From Deltaproteobacteria bacterium (GTDB taxonomy: Bacteria > Myxococcota_A > UBA9042 > PHBI01 > JACKFB01): DNA of 64,000 nucleotides. The stretch spans positions 372,001-436,000 of the forward strand of contig JACKFB010000002.1 in NCBI GenBank assembly GCA_020632695.1, read 5' to 3'. Position numbers and translations under genes: made by a program. A model generated the notes under the pieces. That model was not told the origin of the DNA. It made no database searches and saw nothing but the letters and a program-made list of their open reading frames with translations. Each line of letters starts with the position of its first letter. Position 1 is the first letter of the stretch. Below, one piece after another: positions 24,226 to 33,939 of the stretch.

Positions 24226-27200
24226 TCAAAAGGACTTCTCCAGTCCGACCGCCAGGCGGCGTCCCCGGGGGCGCTCCTCGGTGAGGACGCCGCCCTGGCG
24301 CTGGCGGGCGCTCTGGCCGAGCAGGTTGGAGAGCTTGAGCTTGACCGCGAAGCCGCGGCCGAGCGCCTGGGAGGCGACCAGGTCGAGCTGGTGGATGGGC
24401 TGGTCCTCGATGTCGGCCTCGTAGCCCGTGGCCTCGGCGATGGCCGGGCCGACGACGTTGTAGAGCAGCGACGCGCTGGTGCCCGTGTCGGCGTTGTCGT
24501 AGCCGAGCTGCACGTTCAGCACATACGGCGACTGACCCTGGAGCGGCCTGGGTCCGGTCTGGGAGACGGTGACCAGGTCCTTGGGGGTCTGGACCCGCGA
24601 CCAGATGAAGGAGACGTTGGCGGCCACACTGAGGTCGCGGAGCTTGGGGGTGAAGAAGGCGAGCGACTTGCGGAGCTCCAGCTCGATGCCCAGGTTGCGG
24701 GCGGAGGGCACGTTGGCGTAGCTCTGCAGGAGCTGGGTGCCGAGGATCACCACCTCCTCGATGGGGTCCTTGAACTGCTTGTAGAAGACCGCCACCGACA
24801 GCGACTCGCCGGCGCTGGGGTACCACTCCCAACGCGCGTCCAGGTGGGTGATGAGGGCGCGGGCCAGTTCGGGGTTGCCGCGCACCTCCTTGCCCCCGGT
24901 GATGTCGTCGAAGGTCGCCGGCGACAGCTCGCGCAGGTCGGGGCGCGAGACCGTGCGGCTGAAGGCCAGGCGCAGCTGCATGTCGTCGCGGAAGGCCCAG
25001 GTGGCCAGCAGCGCCGGGAGCAGGTCCAGGGTCTTCAGGGAGGCGCGGATCCGCTCCTTGGTCGCGCTGAAGCGGACGAAGGTCTCGAGCTGCTGGTCGG
25101 AGTGCTCCAGGCGCAGGCCTCCGGTCAGGGTCAGCCGTGGCAGCACCGGGACCTCGGCCATGAGGTATGCGGCGGCGATGACGTGGCTCGCGGTGTAGCT
25201 GTCGGTGGCCTGGGTGTTCTCGTTGAGCTGGAACCCGTCGAGGCCGATGTAGGCCGGACTGAAGAGCTCTCCGGGCGGGAGGGCCTTCACCGCCGGATCG
25301 GTGGCCAGCGGCCCGCGGGGCGCGAAGTAGAAGCGGCGGCTGTCCACCACGCGCTGCTTGTGGTGGAACGCGGCGCCCGAGCGCAGCCTGGCCTCGCGCT
25401 CGCCGCGCATGGGGAGCGCCAGCGTCACGTCGACGCCCAGGTCGTGCACCCGATCGTCCAGGTCGCCGAAGAGGCGCTTGTTGCCGTCGGCGCCGCTCGA
25501 GAGCAGCCAGGGGCCCGATGGCTTCTCGAAGTCGTAGCGCACCTGCTTGCGGTCGGGCTCGAGCCGCGTGGCCAGCGCGAAGGCGTAGTGCCAGCCGACC
25601 GTCGTGCGGCCCACGGTGTGCTCTCCCGACAGGTTCTCCGAGAGCAGCATCCGCTCGACCCAGCGCAGGCGCGTCACCCGGATGTCCGTGCCCACGTCGT
25701 TGTTGAAGCCCTCGTAGGTGCGCACCTCGTTGTCGGTGAGCCGGGTGAGCATCGTGGTGCTGCTGACGTGGTGGGCCTCGCCGAAGTCGAGGCCCGCCGC
25801 CAGGATGCCGCCCAGGCTCACGGTCTGGGTGAGATCCTCGACCGCGTAGTCGGCGATGGGCACGAGATCCTTGGGCTTGAGGAAGCGGGCGTGCCAGGGG
25901 ATGTCCTGCCAGGCGTTGTCGTAGAGCAGGGCCAGCCGGAAGCCGCCCGACACGGACGCGGCCTCGAAACCGGAGCCGAGCTGGGCCGACACGCCGATGT
26001 CCGGTGGCACGCGGCGCGGGGTCAACGTCCAGTCGTTGTCGAGGGACTCGCCGAAGGCCTCGAGCTCCTCGGGGCTGTAGCCCAGCTCGGAGAAGCGATC
26101 GCCCTCGAGCAGCGCCGACTTCTGGGACGCCGCGCGCACGTCGTCAGGCAGCGCGCGGGTGCCGCCGTCGACGCCGAGCCAGTCGGTGGGGCCACGGGGG
26201 CCAGCCCGGCCCTGGGTGAAGGTGGTCCCGCTGAGGAAGCCGGCCGACAGGCCGATGGAGCCCTCGAGGTGGGCAGGCCAGCGCCGGGTGCGCAGGGACA
26301 CCACGCCGCCGCCGAACTCGCCGGGCATGTCGGGGGTCCAGGTCTTCTGGATGACGATGCTCTCGAGCACATCGGTGGGGAAGAGGTCCAGCGGGACCAC
26401 CCGGCGCTCGGGGTCGGGGCTGGGGAGCTGGGCGCCGTCGAGCAAGGTCGAGGAGTAGCGCTCGCCGAGGCCGCGGACGTAGACGAACTTGCCGTCGACC
26501 AGGGTGACGCCGGTCACGCGGCGCAGCGCGGCGGCGGCGTCGGAGTCGCCCGACCGGGACATCTGCTCGGCGCCCAGGATGTCGGCGACGGCGGCGGACT
26601 GGCGGCGCTCCTCGAGCAGCGCGTTGGTGCCGCCCTCGATGCGCGGCGCCGAGACCACGAAGTCGTCCAGGCGCAGGGCGGCCGGCGTCAGGTCGATGGC
26701 GAGCTCGGTGTCCTGGCCTTCGACGACGTCGAGCGCCGCCACGGTGCGCGACGAGAATTCGGGGTGGATGACCGTGACGTCCCAGGTGCCGACGGGCACG
26801 GCCAGCACGAAGCGGCCGTCGGCGCCGGCCCGGGCCTCGGCGCCGTGACCGCGTACCAGCACGCGGGCGCCGGCGATGGGCTGGCCGCGCTCGGTGTCGG
26901 TGACGGTGCCGACGATGCGGCCGCGAGGGCGCTGGTCCAGCTCCGGGGCCCCGCTCTCCGCGGTCGCCACCGGACCCGCCGCCTCGATGGCCACCCGCGG
27001 CGACGAGCCGTCGGGGCGCAGCGTCACCAGCAGCTCGGTGACCTGCCCCGCGACCACCGGGACTGCCTCGATGCGCACCTCGGGGAAGCCCGGGCCGCCC
27101 ACGACCACGGTCAGCTCGCCCGCCGCCGACTCGACTCGGAACGCGCCGTCCGCGTTGGTGGTGACGGCCCCGCCGCCCACCACGGCGACCCGCATGCCCA

Positions 27201-27330
27201 CCAGCGGCGAGCCGCCTGCCTCTGCGAAGACGACACCACGCAGCACGCCGGTCGCCGAATCGGCGCGGGCGGGCGCCGCGTACACGCAGAGGCAGGCGGC
27301 CGCCCACGCCGCAGCGAGGACACGGGTCAC
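24226..27330 (-). CDS. TonB-dependent outer-membrane receptor with two N-terminal carboxypeptidase-regulatory-like domains
   Basis: A 1,034-residue receptor. It starts with a signal peptide (about 1-23, ending PARA). Two CarboxypepD_reg-like beta-sandwich domains follow (about 28-105 and 135-215), then a plug domain (about 235-345) containing ADILGAEQMSRSGDSDAAAA and YVRGLGERYSSTLLDGA. A long beta-barrel ends in Phe (GLEKSF). The start is GTG 27330, which forms a GTGA overlap with the TPR gene stop. It imports an unidentified substrate through the outer membrane, powered by the TonB system encoded upstream in the same transcript. Two stacked regulatory-like domains are unusual; one is common. 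Confidence 0.9.
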   Translation of the reverse strand: MTRVLAAAWAAACLCVYAAPARADSATGVLRGVVFAEAGGSPLVGMRVAVVGGGAVTTNADGAFRVESAAGELTVVVGGPGFPEVRIEAVPVVAGQVTELLVTLRPDGSSPRVAIEAAGPVATAESGAPELDQRPRGRIVGTVTDTERGQPIAGARVLVRGHGAEARAGADGRFVLAVPVGTWDVTVIHPEFSSRTVAALDVVEGQDTELAIDLTPAALRLDDFVVSAPRIEGGTNALLEERRQSAAVADILGAEQMSRSGDSDAAAALRRVTGVTLVDGKFVYVRGLGERYSSTLLDGAQLPSPDPERRVVPLDLFPTDVLESIVIQKTWTPDMPGEFGGGVVSLRTRRWPAHLEGSIGLSAGFLSGTTFTQGRAGPRGPTDWLGVDGGTRALPDDVRAASQKSALLEGDRFSELGYSPEELEAFGESLDNDWTLTPRRVPPDIGVSAQLGSGFEAASVSGGFRLALLYDNAWQDIPWHARFLKPKDLVPIADYAVEDLTQTVSLGGILAAGLDFGEAHHVSSTTMLTRLTDNEVRTYEGFNNDVGTDIRVTRLRWVERMLLSENLSGEHTVGRTTVGWHYAFALATRLEPDRKQVRYDFEKPSGPWLLSSGADGNKRLFGDLDDRVHDLGVDVTLALPMRGEREARLRSGAAFHHKQRVVDSRRFYFAPRGPLATDPAVKALPPGELFSPAYIGLDGFQLNENTQATDSYTASHVIAAAYLMAEVPVLPRLTLTGGLRLEHSDQQLETFVRFSATKERIRASLKTLDLLPALLATWAFRDDMQLRLAFSRTVSRPDLRELSPATFDDITGGKEVRGNPELARALITHLDARWEWYPSAGESLSVAVFYKQFKDPIEEVVILGTQLLQSYANVPSARNLGIELELRKSLAFFTPKLRDLSVAANVSFIWSRVQTPKDLVTVSQTGPRPLQGQSPYVLNVQLGYDNADTGTSASLLYNVVGPAIAEATGYEADIEDQPIHQLDLVASQALGRGFAVKLKLSNLLGQSARQRQGGVLTEERPRGRRLAVGLEKSF

Positions 27331-28487
27331 GGGCAGGTCTCGGGGTCGGCGCGGCAGGCGTCGATGGCCTGGCGGATGGCGGTGGCCTTGCGGAAGAGGT
27401 CGGGGTCGCCGATGCCGCGCAGGGCCCGGTCGGCCACGTCGAACTGGCCGGTGCGGAACGCGGCGTAGGCCAGGGCGTACCGCATGGCCTCGTCCTCCAT
27501 GAGGCCCAGGCGCTCGAGGCGCGGGCCCAGCGCGGCGACCTCCTCGAAGCGCTCGAGGTCGACGAGGATCCCCATGCGCTGCCGCAGCTTGGCGGGCTGA
27601 TCCTCGATGAGGGCGTTCAGCCGCAGGGCGCGGTGCGGCTCGCCCGCGCGGCGGTAGAGCTCGGCGGCGTCGGCCCGCAGCTCCGGGTGCGAGAAGCTCT
27701 GCCGCTCGAGGATGCTGGCGGCCGCGCGCGGCATCCCGGCGCCGACCAGCGTGCGCGCGAGCTGGACGGCAAGGGATGGCTCCTCTGGCCAGACCAGCCG
27801 CGCCTGCTCCAGGATGCCCTCGGCGGCGTCGAAGCTTCGGCTCTGGCGCAGCGCCTCGGCGATGGCGACATGGTCGGCGGCGCTGGCGTCGGGGCGGGTC
27901 AGCCAGACGCGCCCGAGCTCGGCGGCGGCCTGGAAGAGCCCCATGTCGATCATCAGGAGCACCCGCTGGCGGGTGAGTTCGGGCGTGCCGGGGTGCCGCG
28001 CGTCGGCCTGAACCAGCGCGTCGTAGGCGTCGGGGAGCCGGTCGAGGCGCCACAGGGCCTGGGCGCGCAGCAGCTCCAGCCCCGGCGCGGCGCGGCCCGC
28101 GTCGCCGGCCGCGTCCAGCGCGTCGACGGTGCCCTGCCAGTCCGAGAGCGCGAAGCGGGCCTGGGCCAGGAGCACCGACACCAGCGGCTCGGCGCCGCCG
28201 GTCTGGAGCGCGCGCTCGAAGGCCTGGCTGGCGCGGGCCGCGTCGCCGCTCTGCAGCGCTGCCAGGCCGGTGAGCTGGTGGAAGCGGGGCAGATCCAGCT
28301 CGGCGGTGGTGGGATCCACCGCGTCGAGGGTGGCCAGGGCGCGCTCGGGGTGGCCGTCGCGCAGCAGCAGCGCGGCCAGCGCCAGGGGATCGGGCTCGCT
28401 GGGATCCGGCGCGGGCGCGTCGGCGCGCGCGGGCAGCGAGATCGCGCAGGCCATCACGAGGGCGAGGGTGCAGACGAGGCGCACCAT
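27327..28487 (-). CDS. Exported TPR-repeat protein of the TonB2-type operon
   Basis: A 386-residue protein with a signal peptide (about 1-22, ending LPARA) followed by tetratricopeptide-like helical repeats across the whole length (for example AALLLRDGHPERALATLDAV and AARASQAFERALQTG). TPR proteins occupy this position after tonB in Vibrio-type TonB2 operons, where they support TonB-system function in the periplasm. ATG 28487 overlaps the tonB stop (ATGA), and its stop overlaps the receptor start. Confidence 0.82.
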   Translation of the reverse strand: MVRLVCTLALVMACAISLPARADAPAPDPSEPDPLALAALLLRDGHPERALATLDAVDPTTAELDLPRFHQLTGLAALQSGDAARASQAFERALQTGGAEPLVSVLLAQARFALSDWQGTVDALDAAGDAGRAAPGLELLRAQALWRLDRLPDAYDALVQADARHPGTPELTRQRVLLMIDMGLFQAAAELGRVWLTRPDASAADHVAIAEALRQSRSFDAAEGILEQARLVWPEEPSLAVQLARTLVGAGMPRAAASILERQSFSHPELRADAAELYRRAGEPHRALRLNALIEDQPAKLRQRMGILVDLERFEEVAALGPRLERLGLMEDEAMRYALAYAAFRTGQFDVADRALRGIGDPDLFRKATAIRQAIDACRADPETCP

Positions 28488-29134
28488 CAGCTCAGCTCGA
28501 AGTGCACGACCTGCTCGGCCCACACCTTGACCGGCCGGCCGCGGTAGAGCGCGGGCTGGTAGCGCCACTGACGCACCGCCTCGGTGGCGGCGTCGTCGAA
28601 CACGCCGGGCGGGCTCGAGGAGAGCACCTTCACCTTGAGCACCTCGCCGTGCTGCCCGATGAGCAGGCTCAAGGTGACGCGCCCGGTGGTCCCCTCGGCG
28701 CGAGCGCGCGGCGGAAAGCGCGGCGGGGTCCGCTCCAGCGGCTTGGGGGCCACGTCCACCGAGGACTCGGTCATCACCAGGTCACGCGCGGCGTCGCCCT
28801 CGCCCAGCATCGCCTGGGCCGCGTCGCCCAGATCGGCCTGCCCCAGCGCGGGGATGCCCAGGTCGAGGCCGCCCAGGGCCGCGCCGAGCATGGGCGCCGG
28901 CGGGGCCGGGGCCTTCCGCGCCACCTTCTTGGGCGTGACCTTGGGCTTCGGCTTGGGCTCCTCCTTCTTCGGCGGCTTGCGCGGCGCCACGCTCATCTCG
29001 GTGGAGGCGAGCGGCGGCGGGCGCACGGCCAGCTCGGGGGGCCGGTTCATCATCAGGACCAGCCCGAAGACGAGCAGCGACCCCGCGACCATCGCCGCGA
29101 GCGCCGCAGCGTGGCGGGCGAGCGGACCACCCAT
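28487..29134 (-). CDS. tonB: Energy transducer TonB
   Basis: A 215-residue TonB-family protein. One N-terminal membrane anchor (about residues 10-28) is followed by a Pro/Lys-rich periplasm-spanning segment (about 33-82, with KKEEPKPKPKVTPKKVARK). A Gly/Ala-rich linker comes next, then a C-terminal TonB domain (about 135-215) with PPRFPPRARAEGTTGRVTLS and VRQWRYQPALYRGRPVKV. It transmits proton-motive-force energy from ExbB/ExbD to the outer-membrane receptor encoded downstream. One base separates it from the exbD stop. Confidence 0.93.
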   Translation of the reverse strand: MGGPLARHAAALAAMVAGSLLVFGLVLMMNRPPELAVRPPPLASTEMSVAPRKPPKKEEPKPKPKVTPKKVARKAPAPPAPMLGAALGGLDLGIPALGQADLGDAAQAMLGEGDAARDLVMTESSVDVAPKPLERTPPRFPPRARAEGTTGRVTLSLLIGQHGEVLKVKVLSSSPPGVFDDAATEAVRQWRYQPALYRGRPVKVWAEQVVHFELS

Positions 29135-29135
29135 C

Positions 29136-29540
29136 TCAGCCGGCCTCCTCGACGGTGGCGACCCCCACGTCGTCGGCGCCTCCCAGGCGGCACTGGTCCA
29201 CCACCTCGATGAGGCGCTCGGCCGGCACGTTGCGGTCGGTCACCACCAGCACCGAGCGGGTCGTCGCCTGGCCCAGCAGCTCGCGGATGCGCGACTGCAG
29301 CATCCAGGGCTTCACCGGCGCGTCCTCCAGCCAGATGGCGCCGGCGCGGTCCAGGTGCACCCGCAGCGCCTTCGACGAGGCCGACACGGAGCTACGGGCG
29401 CTGGGCCGCTCGAGGTCCAGCTTCATGTCCTTCACGAAGGTGGTGGAGACCATGAAGAAGATCAGGAGGATGAAGACCATGTCGATGAGCGGCGAGATGT
29501 CGATGTCGCTCGACGGCTCCGGGCGCTTACGCAGTCGCAT
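29136..29540 (-). CDS. exbD: Biopolymer transport protein ExbD/TolR family
   Basis: A 134-residue protein with a short cytoplasmic start and a single membrane helix. DIDISPLIDMVFILLIFFMV contains the proton-carrying aspartate at about residue 20. A periplasmic ExbD/TolR domain follows. It is the stator partner of the ExbB-like protein encoded upstream, and its start overlaps the end of that gene by 14 bp. Confidence 0.93.
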   Translation of the reverse strand: MRLRKRPEPSSDIDISPLIDMVFILLIFFMVSTTFVKDMKLDLERPSARSSVSASSKALRVHLDRAGAIWLEDAPVKPWMLQSRIRELLGQATTRSVLVVTDRNVPAERLIEVVDQCRLGGADDVGVATVEEAG

Positions 29541-30141
29541 GGGGAGCCCCCTCGAAGCCGGCGGTGACGACGTCCTTCACCTGCTCGATCTCGTCGAGCA
29601 GGCGCTGCTGGCGACGCCCGAGCAGGCGCCCGACCACCAGGCCGGGGACGGCGACGGCCAGGCCCATCTGGGTGGTGAGCAGGGCCTGGGAGATGCCGCC
29701 GGCGATGCCTCCGGACTGGGCGAAGAGCGCCATGTCGCCCAGCGCGTCGAAGGTCTCGGTCATGCCGGCCACCGTGCCGAGCAGGCCCAGCAGCGGCGCG
29801 ACCGTGACGATGGCCTTGGTCAGCATGGCGAAGCGGGCGGCGTCGTCCTCGAGGTCGGCGAGCGCCTCGTCCAGGCGCGGCCGGAGGTTCTGACGCCCGT
29901 GGGCCTCGAGGTCCACGGCCCGCGCGACGGCCTGCGCCACCAGGCCGCGCGAACGCCCGAGGGCGCCGCGACGCCCCCGCTCGACCAGCGCGCGCACCGG
30001 GCCGCGTCCGCCACGACGCAGGGTGGCGAGCCGATAGCCCAGCCCGTACCAGAGCGCCAGGGTGGCCGCCACCAGCGGCGGCATCACGAAGCCGCCGCGA
30101 TCGATGTAGCTTCCGAGCTCAACGAGGGCGTCTTGGAACAC
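29527..30141 (-). CDS. exbB: MotA/TolQ/ExbB proton-channel protein (ExbB2-like)
   Basis: A 204-residue proton-channel subunit with three membrane helices (about 18-36, 110-135 and 150-175) and the family core VTVAPLLGLLGTVAGMTETF. GTG 30141 has GGAGGA immediately upstream (spacing four) and gives a normal ExbB2 length. The start lies 58 bp inside the upstream TtpC-like gene, an unusually long overlap, in another frame. It forms the motor with ExbD and TonB encoded next. Confidence 0.9.
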   Translation of the reverse strand: MFQDALVELGSYIDRGGFVMPPLVAATLALWYGLGYRLATLRRGGRGPVRALVERGRRGALGRSRGLVAQAVARAVDLEAHGRQNLRPRLDEALADLEDDAARFAMLTKAIVTVAPLLGLLGTVAGMTETFDALGDMALFAQSGGIAGGISQALLTTQMGLAVAVPGLVVGRLLGRRQQRLLDEIEQVKDVVTAGFEGAPHATA

Positions 30142-31538
30142 GATTCCTCCGGCGCGCGGGGCAGGCGCGCGTCGCCCGCGCCGAGGTCGGCGCCGGCAGG
30201 CTCGCGGGTGTGGACGATGTTCAGGATCCGCAGCGCCATGCGCTCGAGGCGGCCCAGCAGCCCGTTGGCCTGGCCGGAGAGCAGCGTGCCCAGGAGCAGG
30301 GCGGGGATGGCGACCATCAGGCCCAGCTCGGTGGTCACCAGCGCCTCGGAGATGCCGCCCGAGAGCAGCTTGGGGTCGCCGGTGCCGTGCTCGGTGATGA
30401 TGTCGAAGGTCGAGATCATGCCGGTGACGGTGCCGAGCAGGCCCAGGAGCGGGGCGACCGCCGCGAACACGCCGAGGGCGGCGCCGAAGCGCTCGACGCG
30501 CGGCGTCTCGGCCAGCACCGCCTCGGCGACGAGGTCCTCGACGGTCTCGCGGTCGCGGTCGAGGTGGCGCAGGAGCGTGCCCAGGACACGAGGCCCGGCG
30601 CCGCGACGCCGCGCGCAGAGCGCCGCCGCCTCGTTGGCGCGATCCTCCCGCACCAGGCGCTCGATCCGGCCGAGGAAGCGGCGCCGCATCCCCAGCGCCA
30701 CCCAACCCAGGATGAGCAGCCGGAAGAGCACCAGCAGCGCGGCCAGGGCGCCCAGCGCCACGATGACCCAGGCGATGACGCCGCCGCTCTCCACGATGTC
30801 GCGGGCGGTCTTCTCGACCGGCGGCTCCATGGCGCGCTCGACGTTGTCGTAGAGCACCAGGGCCAGGGTCTCGGGGCGCTCGCCCTCGATCAGGGCGCGG
30901 GCCGTCCGGGCGGACTCCCGAGGCCAGAGCGCGAGGCGCCCGCCGCCCGCCGGAGCGAGGGCCCCAGCGCCGGCGTCGGAGGCGCCGAGGGCGGCGACCT
31001 CGCCGATGTGCAGCACCGTGCCCTCCACCTGGGTCCCGTCCTGCAGGAAGAAGGTCCCGGGCTCGCGCCTGAGCGAGCCGGCGCTCTTGATGCGCGCGGC
31101 CGCCGCCTCGGCGATGGGGACGATGAGGGCGACCTTGCCGGCGACGTCGTCGGGGATGGCGGGCAGCGTCATCCCCGCCTCGACCAGCGCCGAATGCGCG
31201 CGCTCGATGGTGTCGCCCAGCACCTCGGCGTCGTCGCTGGCGCCGCCTTGCTCGCGCGCCAGCTCCTGCTCGAGCAGCTCCAGCCGGTCGGCCTCGGCGC
31301 GCGCCTCGAGGATGCGACGCTGCAGGCCCGCCACCGTGCCCTCGGCCTGCCCGATCTCGCGGCGCGAGTCGCGGCGCACCGCCTCCAGGCGCTCGGTCAG
31401 CGCGCCCTTGTCCGCCTCCAGGAAGGCGAACTCCTTCTTGTAGGCGCCCAGCAGATCCTCGCTCTGGGCCCGCGCGGCGTTCGGCGCGGCCAGCCCCGCC
31501 AGCGCCGCGAGCAGCGTCAGCACGCGTCGCGCCTTCAT
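30084..31538 (-). CDS. TtpC-like MotA/TolQ/ExbB protein with periplasmic coiled-coil extension
   Basis: A 484-residue protein. It has a signal peptide (about 1-24), a coiled-coil region (about 28-120) and a beta-rich segment (about 160-235). The membrane part has a long helix at about 253-282 and two further helices around 352-375 and 405-422, with the ExbB-family signature VAPLLGLLGTVTGM. In Vibrio TonB2 systems the TtpC subunit has this architecture and is essential alongside ExbB2. The order DUF3450, TtpC, ExbB, ExbD, TonB, TPR is the same here. ATG 31538 overlaps the DUF3450 stop (ATGA). Confidence 0.88.
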   Translation of the reverse strand: MKARRVLTLLAALAGLAAPNAARAQSEDLLGAYKKEFAFLEADKGALTERLEAVRRDSRREIGQAEGTVAGLQRRILEARAEADRLELLEQELAREQGGASDDAEVLGDTIERAHSALVEAGMTLPAIPDDVAGKVALIVPIAEAAAARIKSAGSLRREPGTFFLQDGTQVEGTVLHIGEVAALGASDAGAGALAPAGGGRLALWPRESARTARALIEGERPETLALVLYDNVERAMEPPVEKTARDIVESGGVIAWVIVALGALAALLVLFRLLILGWVALGMRRRFLGRIERLVREDRANEAAALCARRRGAGPRVLGTLLRHLDRDRETVEDLVAEAVLAETPRVERFGAALGVFAAVAPLLGLLGTVTGMISTFDIITEHGTGDPKLLSGGISEALVTTELGLMVAIPALLLGTLLSGQANGLLGRLERMALRILNIVHTREPAGADLGAGDARLPRAPEESCSKTPSLSSEATSIAAAS

Positions 31539-32329
31539 CGGGCACCTCCCGCCGAGGCCGGCAGGGCCGAAGGCAGCTCGAACCAGCCGCTGCGGATGCG
31601 CTTGTCGAAGGCGTCGAAGAGCACGGCCAGCTCGGCGCGCTCCCGCTCGCCACCCAGCACCTCGTTGCGCCAGCCCAGCCCCTCGCGCACGACGCGCCCG
31701 AAGCGGCCGTCGGCCAGGCGGAAGTAGAGCATCACCATGCCCACGTGGATGACGTCGGCCAGGGACTCGGTCCCGTCCACCGCCAGCACCTGCCGATCCA
31801 GGCCGCTGGTGCGCGCCAGGCGCAGCTCGTCCTCCACCCGCTCCCACAGCCGCGCCAGCACGGCCCCGGGCGTCAGCAGCCCCTCGTCGAGGCGCTCCTG
31901 GAGCGTGGTCAGCTCCGCCTCGCGCTCGGCCACGCGGTAGGGCAGCCCGGTGGCCACCGCCTGCCGCACGGTGGTCAGCGCCCGGCCGATCGCCGGGCCC
32001 ACCGCCTCGCGAGCGGCCTTGGCCTGGGCGACCGCCACGCGCTGCGCCTCGATGCGCTGCTTGACCTGGGTGAGCCGCATGGACTCCCGCTGCAGCTCGA
32101 GGTCCAGCTCGGTGCGCTGCGCCTGCAGGCCGCGCAGGCGCATGCGGCGCTCGTCCAGCTCGGTCTGGATCGAGCCGGACAGCGTCTCGACCTCGGCGCG
32201 CAGCCGCGCCAGCTCGGCCGCCAGCGAGGTGGCGTCGGCGGCGCGGCTGGTGGGCGCCAGGCCGCACAGGAGCCCGGCCAGCGCGACCATGCGCGCCGTC
32301 CGGGCGGAGGTGGGTCGTCGGGGTTTCAT
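31535..32329 (-). CDS. DUF3450 family periplasmic coiled-coil protein
   Basis: A 264-residue exported protein with a signal peptide (about 1-30, ending SRA), a long coiled coil (about 35-115) and a mixed C-terminal domain with GMVMLYFRLADGRFG and GLGWRNEVLGG. These fit DUF3450 proteins that precede ttpC in TonB2-type operons; their biochemical role is not established. It starts the tightly overlapped part of the operon, 74 bp after the lipoprotein stop, with a strong hairpin in the gap. Confidence 0.82.
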   Translation of the reverse strand: MKPRRPTSARTARMVALAGLLCGLAPTSRAADATSLAAELARLRAEVETLSGSIQTELDERRMRLRGLQAQRTELDLELQRESMRLTQVKQRIEAQRVAVAQAKAAREAVGPAIGRALTTVRQAVATGLPYRVAEREAELTTLQERLDEGLLTPGAVLARLWERVEDELRLARTSGLDRQVLAVDGTESLADVIHVGMVMLYFRLADGRFGRVVREGLGWRNEVLGGERERAELAVLFDAFDKRIRSGWFELPSALPASAGGAR

Positions 32330-32359
32330 CGCGGACCTCCCGAGGTCGAAGTCGAAGGC

Positions 32360-32392
32360 GGCGCGCGAGGCCAGACGGCGGCCTCGCGCGCC
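32360..32392. terminator. Strong intercistronic hairpin between lipoprotein and DUF3450 genes
   Basis: A perfect 13-bp stem, GGCGCGCGAGGCC (32360-32372) with its complement at 32380-32392, encloses a 7-nt loop. It begins 11 bp after the lipoprotein stop codon and ends 30 bp before the DUF3450 start on the minus strand. No T-run follows. It may protect the 3' end of the lipoprotein mRNA, or partly terminate and so lower expression of the energy genes relative to the lipoprotein. Confidence 0.55.
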
Positions 32393-32403
32393 GGGGGCGC
32401 TCG

Positions 32404-33804
<1,401 letters not shown>

Positions 33805-33881
33805 GTGTCGTCTCCAGCATCCGTTGAGGGGAGTTGCTGGAGGCGTGATAGGCCCCCCCCGTGTCACCGTGATGAGCAGAC

Positions 33882-33899
33882 GTGACATCTGGGTGACGC
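33882..33899 (-). promoter_or_regulatory. Candidate Pho-box-like direct repeat upstream of the TonB-system operon
   Basis: On the plus strand GTGACAT (33882-33888) and GTGACGC (33893-33899) are 7-bp direct repeats separated by 4 bp. This is the 11-bp period bound by PhoB-type regulators; read toward the operon they are GCGTCAC and ATGTCAC. They lie 78 bp upstream of the lipoprotein start. The E. coli Pho box is CTGTCAT repeated with the same spacing, so similarity is partial. A PhoB-like regulator is encoded at the other end of this cluster. Confidence 0.3.
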
Positions 33900-33939
33900 G
33901 CGGGCGACGTTGCGATCGCGACGCGGCGCGGACGTGAGC

